12,348 bases of DNA from DASQPR01 sp035713725. GTDB taxonomy: Bacteria; Actinomycetota; Actinomycetes; Mycobacteriales; Micromonosporaceae. Shown one piece after another: positions 1 through 7,029 of this stretch. The stretch is taken from NCBI GenBank assembly GCA_035713725.1, contig DASTMZ010000094.1, forward strand, positions 1-12,348, read 5' to 3'. A program made the translations under genes and the position numbers. The notes beneath the pieces are model-generated. The model made no database searches and was not told the DNA's origin. It saw only the letters and a list, made by a program, of their open reading frames with translations. The stretch's first letter is position 1; the number at the start of each line of letters is the position of its first letter.

Positions 1-439
1 TGCTGTGCGCTTCGGCAGCGTCCACCGCGGAGCGGAGGAGACCGAAGTCGGCGACCGGTGCGTAGTCGATGAGGCCGTCGAAGCGCACGCGGTTCAGTGC
101 CGAGTCGGTGCACGAGGCACTCGCCGCGATGACGTCACGAAGCTGCAGATCGTCGGTGATCGCCCCGCAACTGCCGACCCGGATCAGCGTGGTCACGCCG
201 TATTCGGCCATCAGCTCGTGCGCATAGATCGACGCGGACGGCATACCCATGCCGGAGCCCTGGATCGAGACCTCGACGTCGTGATAGCGGCCGGTGAAGC
301 CCAACATGTTCCGGACCGTCGAATAGCACTCGGCGCCGTCCAGGAACGTGTCGGCAATCCACTTCGCCCGCAACGGGTCACCCGGCAACAGCACTCGTGG
401 CGCGATCGCGCCGGGCTGCGCGCCGATATGGGTACTCAT
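1..439 (-). CDS. deoD: Purine nucleoside phosphorylase DeoD, N-terminal part (truncated by window edge)
   Basis: This cytosolic enzyme cleaves purine (deoxy)ribonucleosides with phosphate to give the free base and (deoxy)ribose-1-phosphate, for purine salvage. The 146 visible codons match the hexameric E. coli-type DeoD almost residue for residue in spacing. The phosphate-binding LPGDPLRAKWIADTF has Gly20 and Arg24, TVRNMLGFTG supplies Arg43, and IRVGSCGA has Arg87 and Ser90. MGMPSASIYAHEL and CTDSALNRVRF are also family signatures. E. coli DeoD is about 239 residues, so about 95 C-terminal residues lie outside the window. I chose the ATG at 439 because a GGCAGGA Shine-Dalgarno-like element sits about 8 bases before it. 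An in-frame ATG at 445 would be too close to that element. The gene is divergent from the tRNA and methyltransferase. Identification is very secure; the start is uncertain by two codons. Confidence 0.95.
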   Translation of the reverse strand, partial: MSTHIGAQPGAIAPRVLLPGDPLRAKWIADTFLDGAECYSTVRNMLGFTGRYHDVEVSIQGSGMGMPSASIYAHELMAEYGVTTLIRVGSCGAITDDLQLRDVIAASASCTDSALNRVRFDGLIDYAPVADFGLLRSAVDAAEAHS

Positions 440-591
440 GGCCATGATCCTGCCAGGCCGCGAGATCCGCCGTCGGCAGGCCTCGTGGGCCGGCCTCCTT
501 CGAAACGGAGACCGCGGCGACTCCGCAACGATGCCGGCGTTGCCTCGGGAAGCGGCCGCATACCCGGCGGCACCAGATCGGCCAAGTCGGG

Positions 592-597
592 TAACCT
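592..597 (+). promoter_or_regulatory. Possible -10 element of the tRNA-Ser gene
   Basis: TAACCT fits the loose actinobacterial TANNNT -10 pattern and ends 7 bases before the mature tRNA 5' end at 605. This would place transcription start within a base or two of the tRNA itself. I see no convincing -35 hexamer 16-18 bases upstream, so this rests on position and a weak consensus only. Confidence 0.3.
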
Positions 598-604
598 ACT
601 CGGC

Positions 605-691
605 GGTGGCGTGTCCGAGTGGCCTAAGGAGCACGCCTCGAAAGCGTGTGAGGGTGCAAGCCCTCCGCGGGTTCAAATCCCGCCGCCACCG
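605..691 (+). tRNA. tRNA-Ser, anticodon CGA
   Basis: A complete class II tRNA of 87 nt that decodes UCG. The acceptor stem GGTGGCG (605-611) pairs perfectly with CGCCACC (684-690), followed by discriminator G691, the base typical of serine tRNAs. The anticodon stem CACGC/GCGTG (632-636 with 644-648) encloses the loop CTCGAAA, with anticodon CGA at 639-641. A long variable arm with a GAGGG/CCCTC stem marks it as a type II tRNA. The T arm is GCGGG-TTCAAAT-CCCGC (667-683). The 3' CCA is not encoded, because the next bases are CTC, so it must be added after processing. The methyltransferase ATG follows at 695, so the two are likely transcribed together. Confidence 0.97.
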
Positions 692-694
692 CTC

Positions 695-1528
695 ATGATC
701 AGCAACGACCGCGGGTCGTCCCCAGACGACCACCAGCCACGCTACGACCGTGCGCTCCTTCTGCTCGGGCGCAAGCGCAATGATGTGCTGACACTGCCTG
801 AGGCCCATGCGTACGGCACTGACAGCTTCGGCGATCCGGACTATCTATCGCTGTACGGCATGACACCCGCGCAGTGGTACGCGCGCGGTATCCGTCTGCT
901 GGGCCGTACCGCGGTGGAGTGCACCAAGGATGCCTTGGCGCGAGCAGTCGCCGACGACATCGCCGCTCTCGTCGACCTCGCGCGGAGGCGTGACGTGACC
1001 GTGGTCGATCCGTTCGCCGGCTCATGCAACACCATCTACTGGATCCTGCGGACACTGCCGCGCTCTACCGGGCTCGCGTTTGAACTCGACCCACACGTGT
1101 CCGCGCTCACTCGTGACAACCTCGCGAAGCTTGACCGGCAAGTGCTGCTTTCCGCTGGTAACTACGAGCGTCTGTTGCATGAGTGCCCCATCCCAGATGA
1201 TCATCTGGTGGTCACCTTCGTGGCTCCGCCGTGGGGCGATGCCCTCGACGCGGAGACCGGCTTGGATTTGCGTCGGACAAGTCCGCCGATCGCTGAGGTG
1301 ATCGCCACACTCGCTGGACGCTTCACCCGTCACCAGATGGTCTACGCCGTGCAGGTGTACGAGAAGGTCGAATCGACATCGCTTACCGAGGTTCGCGAGA
1401 TGTTCGACTGGTCGGAGCTTCGGACGTATGAACTGAATGCCACCGGCGGCAACCACGGGGTTGTCCTCGCGACCGCGGGTTGGCGTCCGGGCGACGGACC
1501 GGGCGACGGACCGGAGCGGGCGTCGTAA
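695..1528 (+). CDS. Class I SAM-dependent methyltransferase, probably RNA/DNA-directed (277 aa)
   Basis: The substrate is not known. The Rossmann-type SAM site shows as motif I, DPFAGSCNTI at residues 105-114, where DPF.GSGNT is usual and Cys replaces Gly. An acidic residue ends strand 2 (FELD, Glu130). A motif IV-like VAPPWGD at 176-182 resembles the (N/D)PPW/Y loop of enzymes that methylate exocyclic amino groups, but Ala replaces the usual polar first residue. The motif spacing and the DPF-G-S-x-N-T plus PPWGD pattern resemble TGS1-like RNA guanine-N2 methyltransferases, so nucleic acid is the best guess for substrate. The ATG at 695 is 3 nt after the tRNA-Ser end and has no conventional ribosome-binding site. 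The frame stays open upstream through the tRNA and antisense to deoD, but that part is not coding. The tail carries a GDGPGDGP duplication. The methyltransferase fold is likely; the substrate is open. Confidence 0.82.
   Translation: MISNDRGSSPDDHQPRYDRALLLLGRKRNDVLTLPEAHAYGTDSFGDPDYLSLYGMTPAQWYARGIRLLGRTAVECTKDALARAVADDIAALVDLARRRDVTVVDPFAGSCNTIYWILRTLPRSTGLAFELDPHVSALTRDNLAKLDRQVLLSAGNYERLLHECPIPDDHLVVTFVAPPWGDALDAETGLDLRRTSPPIAEVIATLAGRFTRHQMVYAVQVYEKVESTSLTEVREMFDWSELRTYELNATGGNHGVVLATAGWRPGDGPGDGPERAS
1489..1512 (+). repeat. Perfect 12-bp tandem duplication in the methyltransferase C-terminus
   Basis: GGGCGACGGACC occurs twice in direct succession (1489-1500 and 1501-1512), giving Gly-Asp-Gly-Pro twice just before the stop codon. 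It looks like a recent slippage event in a disordered tail and keeps the reading frame. Confidence 0.8.
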
Positions 1529-1620
1529 GGCTCGGCTGCTCGGCGCGCCGGCTCGGCGGCGCGTTCTCGGGGTCAGATCAGGGTCATCCCGGATATCGCA
1601 ACGGACCCACTTCGAGGCAC

Positions 1621-1637
1621 AGTATACCAAGTATCCT
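1621..1637 (+). promoter_or_regulatory. Candidate promoter/operator of the padR-ABC operon
   Basis: An AT-rich island in GC-rich DNA 68-84 bases upstream of the padR ATG. It contains TATAC-CAA-GTATC (1623-1635), an inverted repeat with one mismatch and a 3-base centre. It also holds two possible -10 hexamers, TATACC (1623-1628) and TATCCT (1632-1637). Short dyads of this kind overlapping a promoter are plausible sites for autoregulation by a dimeric PadR repressor. The assignment is inferred from position and symmetry, and no good -35 is visible. Confidence 0.45.
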
Positions 1638-1704
1638 ACCCTTGATGATCACGCTGGCATGTGTTGGGCGAAGCCGCACGCATGTACCCGTCGAGGAGCG
1701 ACCC

Positions 1705-2289
1705 ATGAGTGTCCGCCATGCCGTTCTCGCGTTGTTGACCGAAGGTCCGAAATACGGGCTGCAGCTTCGCCAGGAGTTCGAGGCCCGGACCGGCGAGGTG
1801 TGGCCGCTCAACGTTGGCCAGATCTACACGACGCTGCAGCGACTCGAGCGCGACGGGTTCGTGGAGTCTGACGACGCGGACGACATCGGGCCACAGAAGG
1901 GCTTCCGCATCACCGCGGACGGCAGTGCCGAGCTGGCGCGGTGGCTGCGTACGCCACCGGATCTCGACCTGCCGCCCCGCGACGAGCTCGTCATCAAGGT
2001 GCTGATGGCGGTGCGAATCCCGGGCATCGACGTGCACGAGGTGATCCAGGTCCATCGCCGGTACGTCGTCGAAGTGATGCAGCAGTGGACGCATCTGAAG
2101 GAGGACGAGGCCGACGTCGACCTCAACTTCGCGTTGGTCGTCGACGCCGAGCTCTACCGCCTCGACGCCGTTGTCCGCTGGCTCGACACCGCCGAGGGTC
2201 GTCTGAAGCGAGCATCGATCGAACAAGCAGAACCGGTGCCGACGGGGGCGATGCCGAGGCTACGACGGAGGGTGGGCGTGCGCCGATGA
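1705..2289 (+). CDS. PadR-family transcriptional regulator (194 aa)
   Basis: A small dimeric winged-helix repressor. Residues 1-85 hold the PadR DNA-binding domain: the start MSVRHAVLALL, then GPKYGLQLRQEFE, then NVGQIYTTLQRLERDGFVE with the recognition helix, then a wing ending in FRITADGSAELARWL. Residues of about 92-170 form the helical C-terminal dimerisation domain, with a long charged helix around HRRYVVEVMQQWTHLKEDEAD. I chose the ATG at 1705 because AGGAG lies six bases upstream (1694-1698) and the family starts at this point. The open frame upstream to 1480 is not protein-like. The stop overlaps the ABC ATPase start as ATGA. PadR genes next to ABC exporters commonly repress the exporter and respond to its substrate; the ligand here is unknown. 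The tail after about residue 175 is Arg-rich and probably disordered. Confidence 0.93.
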   Translation: MSVRHAVLALLTEGPKYGLQLRQEFEARTGEVWPLNVGQIYTTLQRLERDGFVESDDADDIGPQKGFRITADGSAELARWLRTPPDLDLPPRDELVIKVLMAVRIPGIDVHEVIQVHRRYVVEVMQQWTHLKEDEADVDLNFALVVDAELYRLDAVVRWLDTAEGRLKRASIEQAEPVPTGAMPRLRRRVGVRR

Positions 2290-3008
2290 GCTTCCTCGAG
2301 CTGCGCGATGTATCCAAGGTGTACGGCGAGCGAGCCGCTGAAGTGCTTGCCCTCCAACATGTCAACCTGTCGGTTGACGCCGGCACCCTCGTGGCCGTGA
2401 TGGGCCCGAGCGGATCGGGCAAGAGCACGCTGCTCACGATTGCCGGCAGCCTGGAAGACCCGACGAGCGGCGACGTAGTCATCGGTGGCGTCGCGATGTC
2501 GACGATGTCGCGCAACACCAAGGCACGGCTGCGCCGCCGGACGATCGGCTACGTCTTCCAGGATTTCAACCTGCTGCCCGGGCTTACCGCGGCGGAGAAC
2601 GTGTCGCTGCCGCTTGAACTCGACGGCCTGTCGCCGCGCAAAGCGCGCGTGACCGCGATGGCGGCACTGGACGAGCTTGGGCTGGCCGATCACGCGGCAC
2701 GGTTCCCGGACGAGCTGTCCGGCGGCGAGCGGCAACGCGTCGCGATCGCCCGCGCGGCGGTCGGCGACCGACGCCTCCTGCTGGCCGACGAACCGTCCGG
2801 CGCCCTCGACTCGGTCAACGGGGAAGCCGTGATGCGCCTGATTGTGGCCGCGTGCCGTCGCGGCGTCGCGGCGATTGTCGTGACGCACGATGCGCAGTTA
2901 GCGTCGTGGGCCGATCGAGTCGTGTTCATTCGAGACGGTCACCTCGTCGACGAGACGAGCCGGCTCGCCGGCCCGGAGTCGCTGCTCACGCGTGGGCCCG
3001 CGTCGTGA
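2286..3008 (+). CDS. ABC transporter ATP-binding protein, MacB/LolD type (240 aa)
   Basis: The cytoplasmic ATPase of an exporter or mechanotransmission-type ABC system working with an FtsX-like permease. All nucleotide-binding motifs are present: Walker A GPSGSGKST (40-48), Q-loop FQDFN (Gln92), signature LSGGERQRVAIARA (144-157), Walker B LLLADE (164-169), D-loop SGALD (171-175) and H-loop VVTHD (His201). The spacing and the YVFQDFNLLPGLTAAENV stretch are typical of the LolD/MacB/FtsE group. The ATG at 2286 overlaps the padR stop by 4 bases (ATGA) and needs no separate leader, pointing to translational coupling. The long open frame upstream of this ATG is a shadow of padR. Its own stop overlaps the permease GTG. 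Transported substrate unknown; lipid, peptide or drug export are all possible. Confidence 0.95.
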   Translation: MSFLELRDVSKVYGERAAEVLALQHVNLSVDAGTLVAVMGPSGSGKSTLLTIAGSLEDPTSGDVVIGGVAMSTMSRNTKARLRRRTIGYVFQDFNLLPGLTAAENVSLPLELDGLSPRKARVTAMAALDELGLADHAARFPDELSGGERQRVAIARAAVGDRRLLLADEPSGALDSVNGEAVMRLIVAACRRGVAAIVVTHDAQLASWADRVVFIRDGHLVDETSRLAGPESLLTRGPAS

Positions 3009-5506
3009 CCGCGACCATCGGCCGCCCGCCCATCGACCCAGCGATCGACCTCGAGCCGCGCGGCCGGCGGCGAATCGCACGTCGAGCCGTGGTCCGCTGG
3101 GCTTGGCGACTGTTCCGCGCCGAGTGGCGGCAGCATCTGCTGATGCTGGTGCTGATCGGTGCTGCGGTCGGTGCGACGTTCGTCGGATCGGCGGTGGCCG
3201 CCGACTCCCCACCACCGGCCAACGCCGGCTTCGGCACGGCTAGCTACGCCACTTCGCTGCCCGGATCCGACGCGCTGCTCACCGAGGATCTCCAGACGCT
3301 ACGCGAACGGTTCGGCACTCTCGATGTGATCGAGAACCAGACGCTGTTTCTCCCGGGTTCCGTGGAGACGTACGCCCTTCGTGCGCAGGACCCGCACGGC
3401 GCGTTCGGCACGCCGATGCTGAACCTCGTGTCCGGCCGGTTTCCGGTCGGCGCCAGCGAAGTCGCGCTGACCGGCGATCTGGCAAAGACACTCCACCTGA
3501 AGATCGGTGCCGAGTGGCGTGCGATTGGGCAGGCGCGACGTGTCGTCGGCATCGTGCAGAATCCCCAGTCGCTTCTGGATGCGTTCGCGCTCGTCGCGCC
3601 GGGACAGGTGACGTCTCCGACCCAGATCACTGTGCTGTTCGACGCACCCAGCGTCGCACCGTCCGACCTCCTTCCAGGTGTCGAAAGCGCAGCGCAAGGC
3701 AGTGTCATCAATCCGCAGACGGTCGTGCTCGCCATCGCCACCGTCGGCCTGCTGCTGATCGGTCTGGTCGCGGTCGCCGGATTCACGGTCCTGGCACAGC
3801 GCCGCTTGCGCGCGATCGGGATGCTCGGCGCGGTCGGTGCCTCGGACCGCAACATTCGTTTAGTGGTACGGGCAAACGGCGTCGTCGTGGGTGTCGTCGG
3901 CACACTGACTGGGGCACTGGTCGGTCTCGCTGCATGGCTGGCCTACCGGCCGCGTCTGCAAGCAAGCGTGCATCACGTGATCGGCACGTGGCAGCTGCCG
4001 TGGACGGTGATCATTCCGGCGATGGTGCTGGCGATCGTCACGTCGTACCTTGCCGCGTCGCAACCAGCACGCTCGATGACGCGGATCCCGATCGTCACGG
4101 CGCTGTCCGGCCGGCCGGCACTGCCGCGGCGGTACGCGCATCGATCAGTGGTACCCGCCGTGGTCTTGCTGGTCGCCGCGTTCGGACTGTTGACGTGGTC
4201 CGGACGCAGCAACGGCAACGGATCCGGCGCGCTGGAACTCGTCGCTGGCTTCGTCGCCCTGACCGCCGGCGTGGTCCTGTTGGCGCCGAGCGCGATCGCC
4301 GTGCTTGCGCGGGTGGCTCGTCGCGCACCGGTGGGCGTACGGCTGGCGATCCGCGATCTGGCACGCTACCGAGCACGATCCGGTGCGTGCCTCGCGGCCA
4401 TCAGTGTCGCCGTGCTCATCGCGGTGCTCGTATGCGTTGCGACCGCGGCGCGCTACGCCAACCCGCTGGACTACGTCGGCCCGAATTTGTCGTCCACCCA
4501 GCTGATCCTGCAGGTGAAGGGCGGCGGGCCGGGCTGTGATCCGCATTGCGAACCAGTGACCCCAGCAGAGACCGCGAAGCTGCGTTTGACGGCTTCCCGG
4601 ATCGCGGCGGCGCTCGGCAGCCACTGGCTTGTCGAACTCGACTCGACGAGCGCGACTCTCCAACACGCCGCGCCCGGACGCAATTGGTCCGGCCCGCTCT
4701 ACGTGGCCACGCCATCGCTGCTCATCGCGTACGGCATCAGCCCGAGCGCCATCCGATCCGACGCCGACATCGTCACGATGCGACCGGGGTTGGCATCGAC
4801 GTCGAAGATGCTCCTTGTGTACGGCGCATACTTTGACACGCCACCGAGCGGGCCCGACTCGTTCCCGTGTCCAGTCTCCGACTGTGTCGCGAACCCGCAG
4901 ATGCAAGAGGTCGACGCGTTGCCATCTGGTACGTCGGCGCCGAACACAGTCATCACACAGCGAGCGGTCGAGAGGCTTGGGCTCGACCAGCGCGCATCCG
5001 GCTGGCTGCTGCAAACGCCGCATCCGCTCACCGCTGAGCAGATCGCCAGTGCACGGCAGGCCGCTGCGGACACTGGGCTCAGCGTCGAAACGGCATCCGA
5101 GGCACCGACCTCAGCCGACGTTCTCAACTGGGCGACCGCGGCCGGCATCCTGCTCGCGCTCGGCATCCTGGCCATGACCATCGGGCTGATCCGTGCCGAG
5201 ACGTCCCGCGACCTGCGCACGCAGGTGGCGACCGGGGCGAGCGGCCCGATGCGGCGTGCCATCACCGCAGCAACCGCTGGTGCGCTCGCGCTTCTCGGCG
5301 CGGTCCTCGGCACGGTCGGCGGTTACATCGCGGCGATCGCGTGGTTCCGTAGCGACGCCGGTGGCGACAGCCTCTCGTCGCTGTGCAGCGTACCGGCGAC
5401 GAATCTGCTGATCATTTTGGTCGGCCTGCCGTTGCTGGCGGCGGCCGGCGGTTGGTTGTTCGCCGGGCGACAGCCACCGTCCATTGCGCACCAGCCGATC
5501 GACTAG
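3005..5506 (+). CDS. FtsX-like ABC transporter permease, duplicated architecture (833 aa)
   Basis: The membrane partner of the preceding ATPase. By hydrophobicity there are about ten membrane segments: 44-66, 238-264, 284-313, 332-353, 381-399, 410-438, 458-484, 706-729, 750-781 and 798-821. Two FtsX cores are visible. The first follows QRRLRAIGMLGAVGASDRN (265-283), and the second follows the degenerate equivalent SRDLRTQVATGASGPMRR (734-751). Two outer domains lie at about 67-237 (MacB_PCD-like) and 485-705. The second carries two close cysteine pairs, C511/C515 (CDPHC) and C622/C627 (CPVSDC), that could form disulfides. The GTG at 3005 overlaps the ATPase stop (GTGA), and the protein begins with a basic cytoplasmic tail of about 40 residues. 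Length and duplication match actinobacterial permeases of 800-900 residues. Substrate unknown. Confidence 0.92.
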   Translation: MTATIGRPPIDPAIDLEPRGRRRIARRAVVRWAWRLFRAEWRQHLLMLVLIGAAVGATFVGSAVAADSPPPANAGFGTASYATSLPGSDALLTEDLQTLRERFGTLDVIENQTLFLPGSVETYALRAQDPHGAFGTPMLNLVSGRFPVGASEVALTGDLAKTLHLKIGAEWRAIGQARRVVGIVQNPQSLLDAFALVAPGQVTSPTQITVLFDAPSVAPSDLLPGVESAAQGSVINPQTVVLAIATVGLLLIGLVAVAGFTVLAQRRLRAIGMLGAVGASDRNIRLVVRANGVVVGVVGTLTGALVGLAAWLAYRPRLQASVHHVIGTWQLPWTVIIPAMVLAIVTSYLAASQPARSMTRIPIVTALSGRPALPRRYAHRSVVPAVVLLVAAFGLLTWSGRSNGNGSGALELVAGFVALTAGVVLLAPSAIAVLARVARRAPVGVRLAIRDLARYRARSGACLAAISVAVLIAVLVCVATAARYANPLDYVGPNLSSTQLILQVKGGGPGCDPHCEPVTPAETAKLRLTASRIAAALGSHWLVELDSTSATLQHAAPGRNWSGPLYVATPSLLIAYGISPSAIRSDADIVTMRPGLASTSKMLLVYGAYFDTPPSGPDSFPCPVSDCVANPQMQEVDALPSGTSAPNTVITQRAVERLGLDQRASGWLLQTPHPLTAEQIASARQAAADTGLSVETASEAPTSADVLNWATAAGILLALGILAMTIGLIRAETSRDLRTQVATGASGPMRRAITAATAGALALLGAVLGTVGGYIAAIAWFRSDAGGDSLSSLCSVPATNLLIILVGLPLLAAAGGWLFAGRQPPSIAHQPID

Positions 5507-5525
5507 CGCAAACCCGAAACGCGGT

Positions 5526-5546
5526 GCTCGTCGATCGGCGTCGAGC
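5526..5546. terminator. Weak hairpin between convergent genes
   Basis: GCTCGTCG (5526-5533) pairs with CGTCGAGC (5539-5546) around a 5-base loop, with a single T-T mismatch. It lies in the 110-bp gap between the convergent permease genes and could end transcription from either side. There is no T-tract on either strand, so it is not a standard intrinsic terminator. Confidence 0.3.
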
Positions 5547-5616
5547 GTGTCGCTGACGTGCGCGATCTCACCCAGCGGCAACACGCGGACAGCTTCGTGA
5601 GCCGTGGCGCGGGACG

Positions 5617-6891
5617 TCAACCGGAACTCGGTGCTCGGTCGCGCTGGTAGAGCCGCCGGGCCGCAAAGACGGCCGCGCCTAGCGAGGCAACGCCCGCGCC
5701 GACGACCACCGACGACAGCGGCAGCGCCAGCGCCAACGTCGCACATCCGATCAGACCCACGACGGGTACGGCCACCGGCGGGCGCCCTTCGTCGGCCGTC
5801 AGCGTCCACGCCGACGCGTTCGCGATGGCGTAGTAGAGCAACACGCCGAACGACGAGAACCCGATAGCGCCGCGCAGATCCGTGGTGGCGGCCAGGATCG
5901 CGACGACGACGCCGACCGCTAGCTGGGCGTGGTGCGGCACGCCGTACCGCTGATTCACGGCGGCCAGCGTGTGCGGGAAGTGGCGGTCGCGTGCCATGGC
6001 GAGCGTGGTGCGCGACACGCCGAGGATCAGCGCGAGCAGCGAGCCCAACGCTGCCACGGCGGCACCGACGCGTACCGCCGGCACGAGCGAGGCGGCTCCC
6101 ACGGCGCGTGCCGCGTCGGCGAGCGGCGCGGTCGACGCGGCCAGCCGAGCCGGTCCGAGCACGCCGAGCACGGCCAGCGCCACGGCGGCGTAAACCGCGA
6201 GCGTGATGGCCAGCGCGATCGGGATAGCGCGCGGAATCGTACGGGCCGGGTCGCGCACCTCCTCGCCCAGTGTGGCGATGCGCGCGTAGCCGGCAAACGC
6301 GAAGAACAACAGCCCAGCGGACTGCAGCACGCCGTGTGCGGTCGCGCCCAACGCCGGGCTCACCAAGTCGAGCGAGCGGGACGAGAAGCACACCGCCACG
6401 AGAATCAGAAGGATCGCGAGCACGACCGCGACGGTCACGCGCGTCAGCCACGCCGACTTCTGTACGCCGACGTAGTTGACCGCGGTCAGTACGACGACGG
6501 CGGCAACTGCAACGAGGCGCGCCTGGGACGGCCACGCGTACGCACCGACCGTCAACGCCATTGCCGCGCACGACGCGGTTTTGCCGACCACGAAGTTCCA
6601 GCCGGCGAGGTAGCCCCAAAACGAGCCGAGGCGTTCGCGTCCGTATACGTAGGTGCCGCCGGAGGCCGGATAGCGCGCGGCCAGGCGGGCAGACGACGTC
6701 GCGTTGCAGTAGGCCACCACGGCGGCGACGACGAGCCCAAGGACCACCGCGCCGTGTGCCGCAGCCGCGGCCGGCGACAGCGCCGCGAAGATTCCGGCGC
6801 CAATCATCGAACCGAGCCCGACGACGACCGCGTCGAACAGGCCCAGCCGCCGCGCTAGCTCACCGGCCCGCGGCGCCGCGGGTGCGCTCAC
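5617..6891 (-). CDS. APC-superfamily amino acid permease (424 aa)
   Basis: A secondary transporter of the inner membrane, probably an amino acid or polyamine carrier; direction and substrate cannot be read from sequence. The N-terminal helix has the unwound substrate-binding motif GSMIGAGIF (27-35). Helix 3 is preceded by RYPASGGTYVYGRERLG (73-89). The loop after helix 6 has the family signature GYARIATLGEEVRDPARTIPRAI (201-223, Glu-Glu...Pro). The length of 424 with about 12 hydrophobic segments is normal for the CAT/YfnA-like branch. The start is a GTG at 6891 with no Shine-Dalgarno sequence. A TATGAT box ends 8 bases upstream, consistent with a leaderless message. It lies 119 bp downstream of the sulfatase on the same strand, so read-through from that gene is also possible. 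Family secure, substrate unknown. Confidence 0.92.
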   Translation of the reverse strand: MSAPAAPRAGELARRLGLFDAVVVGLGSMIGAGIFAALSPAAAAAHGAVVLGLVVAAVVAYCNATSSARLAARYPASGGTYVYGRERLGSFWGYLAGWNFVVGKTASCAAMALTVGAYAWPSQARLVAVAAVVVLTAVNYVGVQKSAWLTRVTVAVVLAILLILVAVCFSSRSLDLVSPALGATAHGVLQSAGLLFFAFAGYARIATLGEEVRDPARTIPRAIPIALAITLAVYAAVALAVLGVLGPARLAASTAPLADAARAVGAASLVPAVRVGAAVAALGSLLALILGVSRTTLAMARDRHFPHTLAAVNQRYGVPHHAQLAVGVVVAILAATTDLRGAIGFSSFGVLLYYAIANASAWTLTADEGRPPVAVPVVGLIGCATLALALPLSSVVVGAGVASLGAAVFAARRLYQRDRAPSSG

Positions 6892-6899
6892 GCCGCGGA

Positions 6900-6905
6900 A
6901 TCATA
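6900..6905 (-). promoter_or_regulatory. Candidate -10 box for a leaderless permease transcript
   Basis: On the minus strand TATGAT (5 of 6 matches to TATAAT) is followed by 8 bases and then the GTG start of the APC permease. Transcription would therefore begin at or one base before the start codon. Together with the lack of a ribosome-binding site this suggests leaderless translation, which is common in actinobacteria. No clear -35 is visible. Confidence 0.42.
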
Positions 6906-6940
6906 CGGCGCGATGGTTACCAGCGGATGACGGCGACGGC

Positions 6941-7029
6941 TTACTGCCGGTCGACCGCGCCGGTTCGCGGTGGCTTGCCACGACGGACGTCGGCGGCCAG
7001 GCGACCGGGGTTACTGCCGGCTGACCGCG
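6941..7029. repeat. Imperfect 19-bp direct repeat around the sulfatase stop codon
   Basis: TTACTGCCGGTCGACCGCG (6941-6959) recurs as TTACTGCCGGCTGACCGCG (7011-7029), 17 of 19 identical and exactly 70 bases apart. The second copy is the last codons and stop of the sulfatase on the minus strand. The first copy is out of frame, in the downstream gap. It may be the trace of a small duplication at the gene's 3' end. Confidence 0.55.

Noticed and set aside
1..12. 12-bp identity between the window start and 9563-9574 (TGCTGTGCGCTT)
   Set aside because: A few 12-base matches are expected by chance in 12 kb, and the flanks do not extend it.
5..694. Long plus-strand open frame running into the methyltransferase
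   Set aside because: It is antisense to deoD and runs straight through the tRNA-Ser; the composition is not protein-like until about residue 230. The methyltransferase is taken to start at 695.
5507..5616. Minus-strand stretch in the convergent gap reading EAVRVLPLGEIAHVSDTLDA
   Set aside because: It looks mildly protein-like and might be a gene remnant, but it has no start, no ribosome-binding site and no recognisable family; 110 bases are too few to call a pseudogene.
5111..6619. 502-codon minus-strand open frame spanning both permeases
   Set aside because: It is out of frame with the APC permease and antisense to the FtsX permease, with a low-complexity Arg/Ala/Gly translation.
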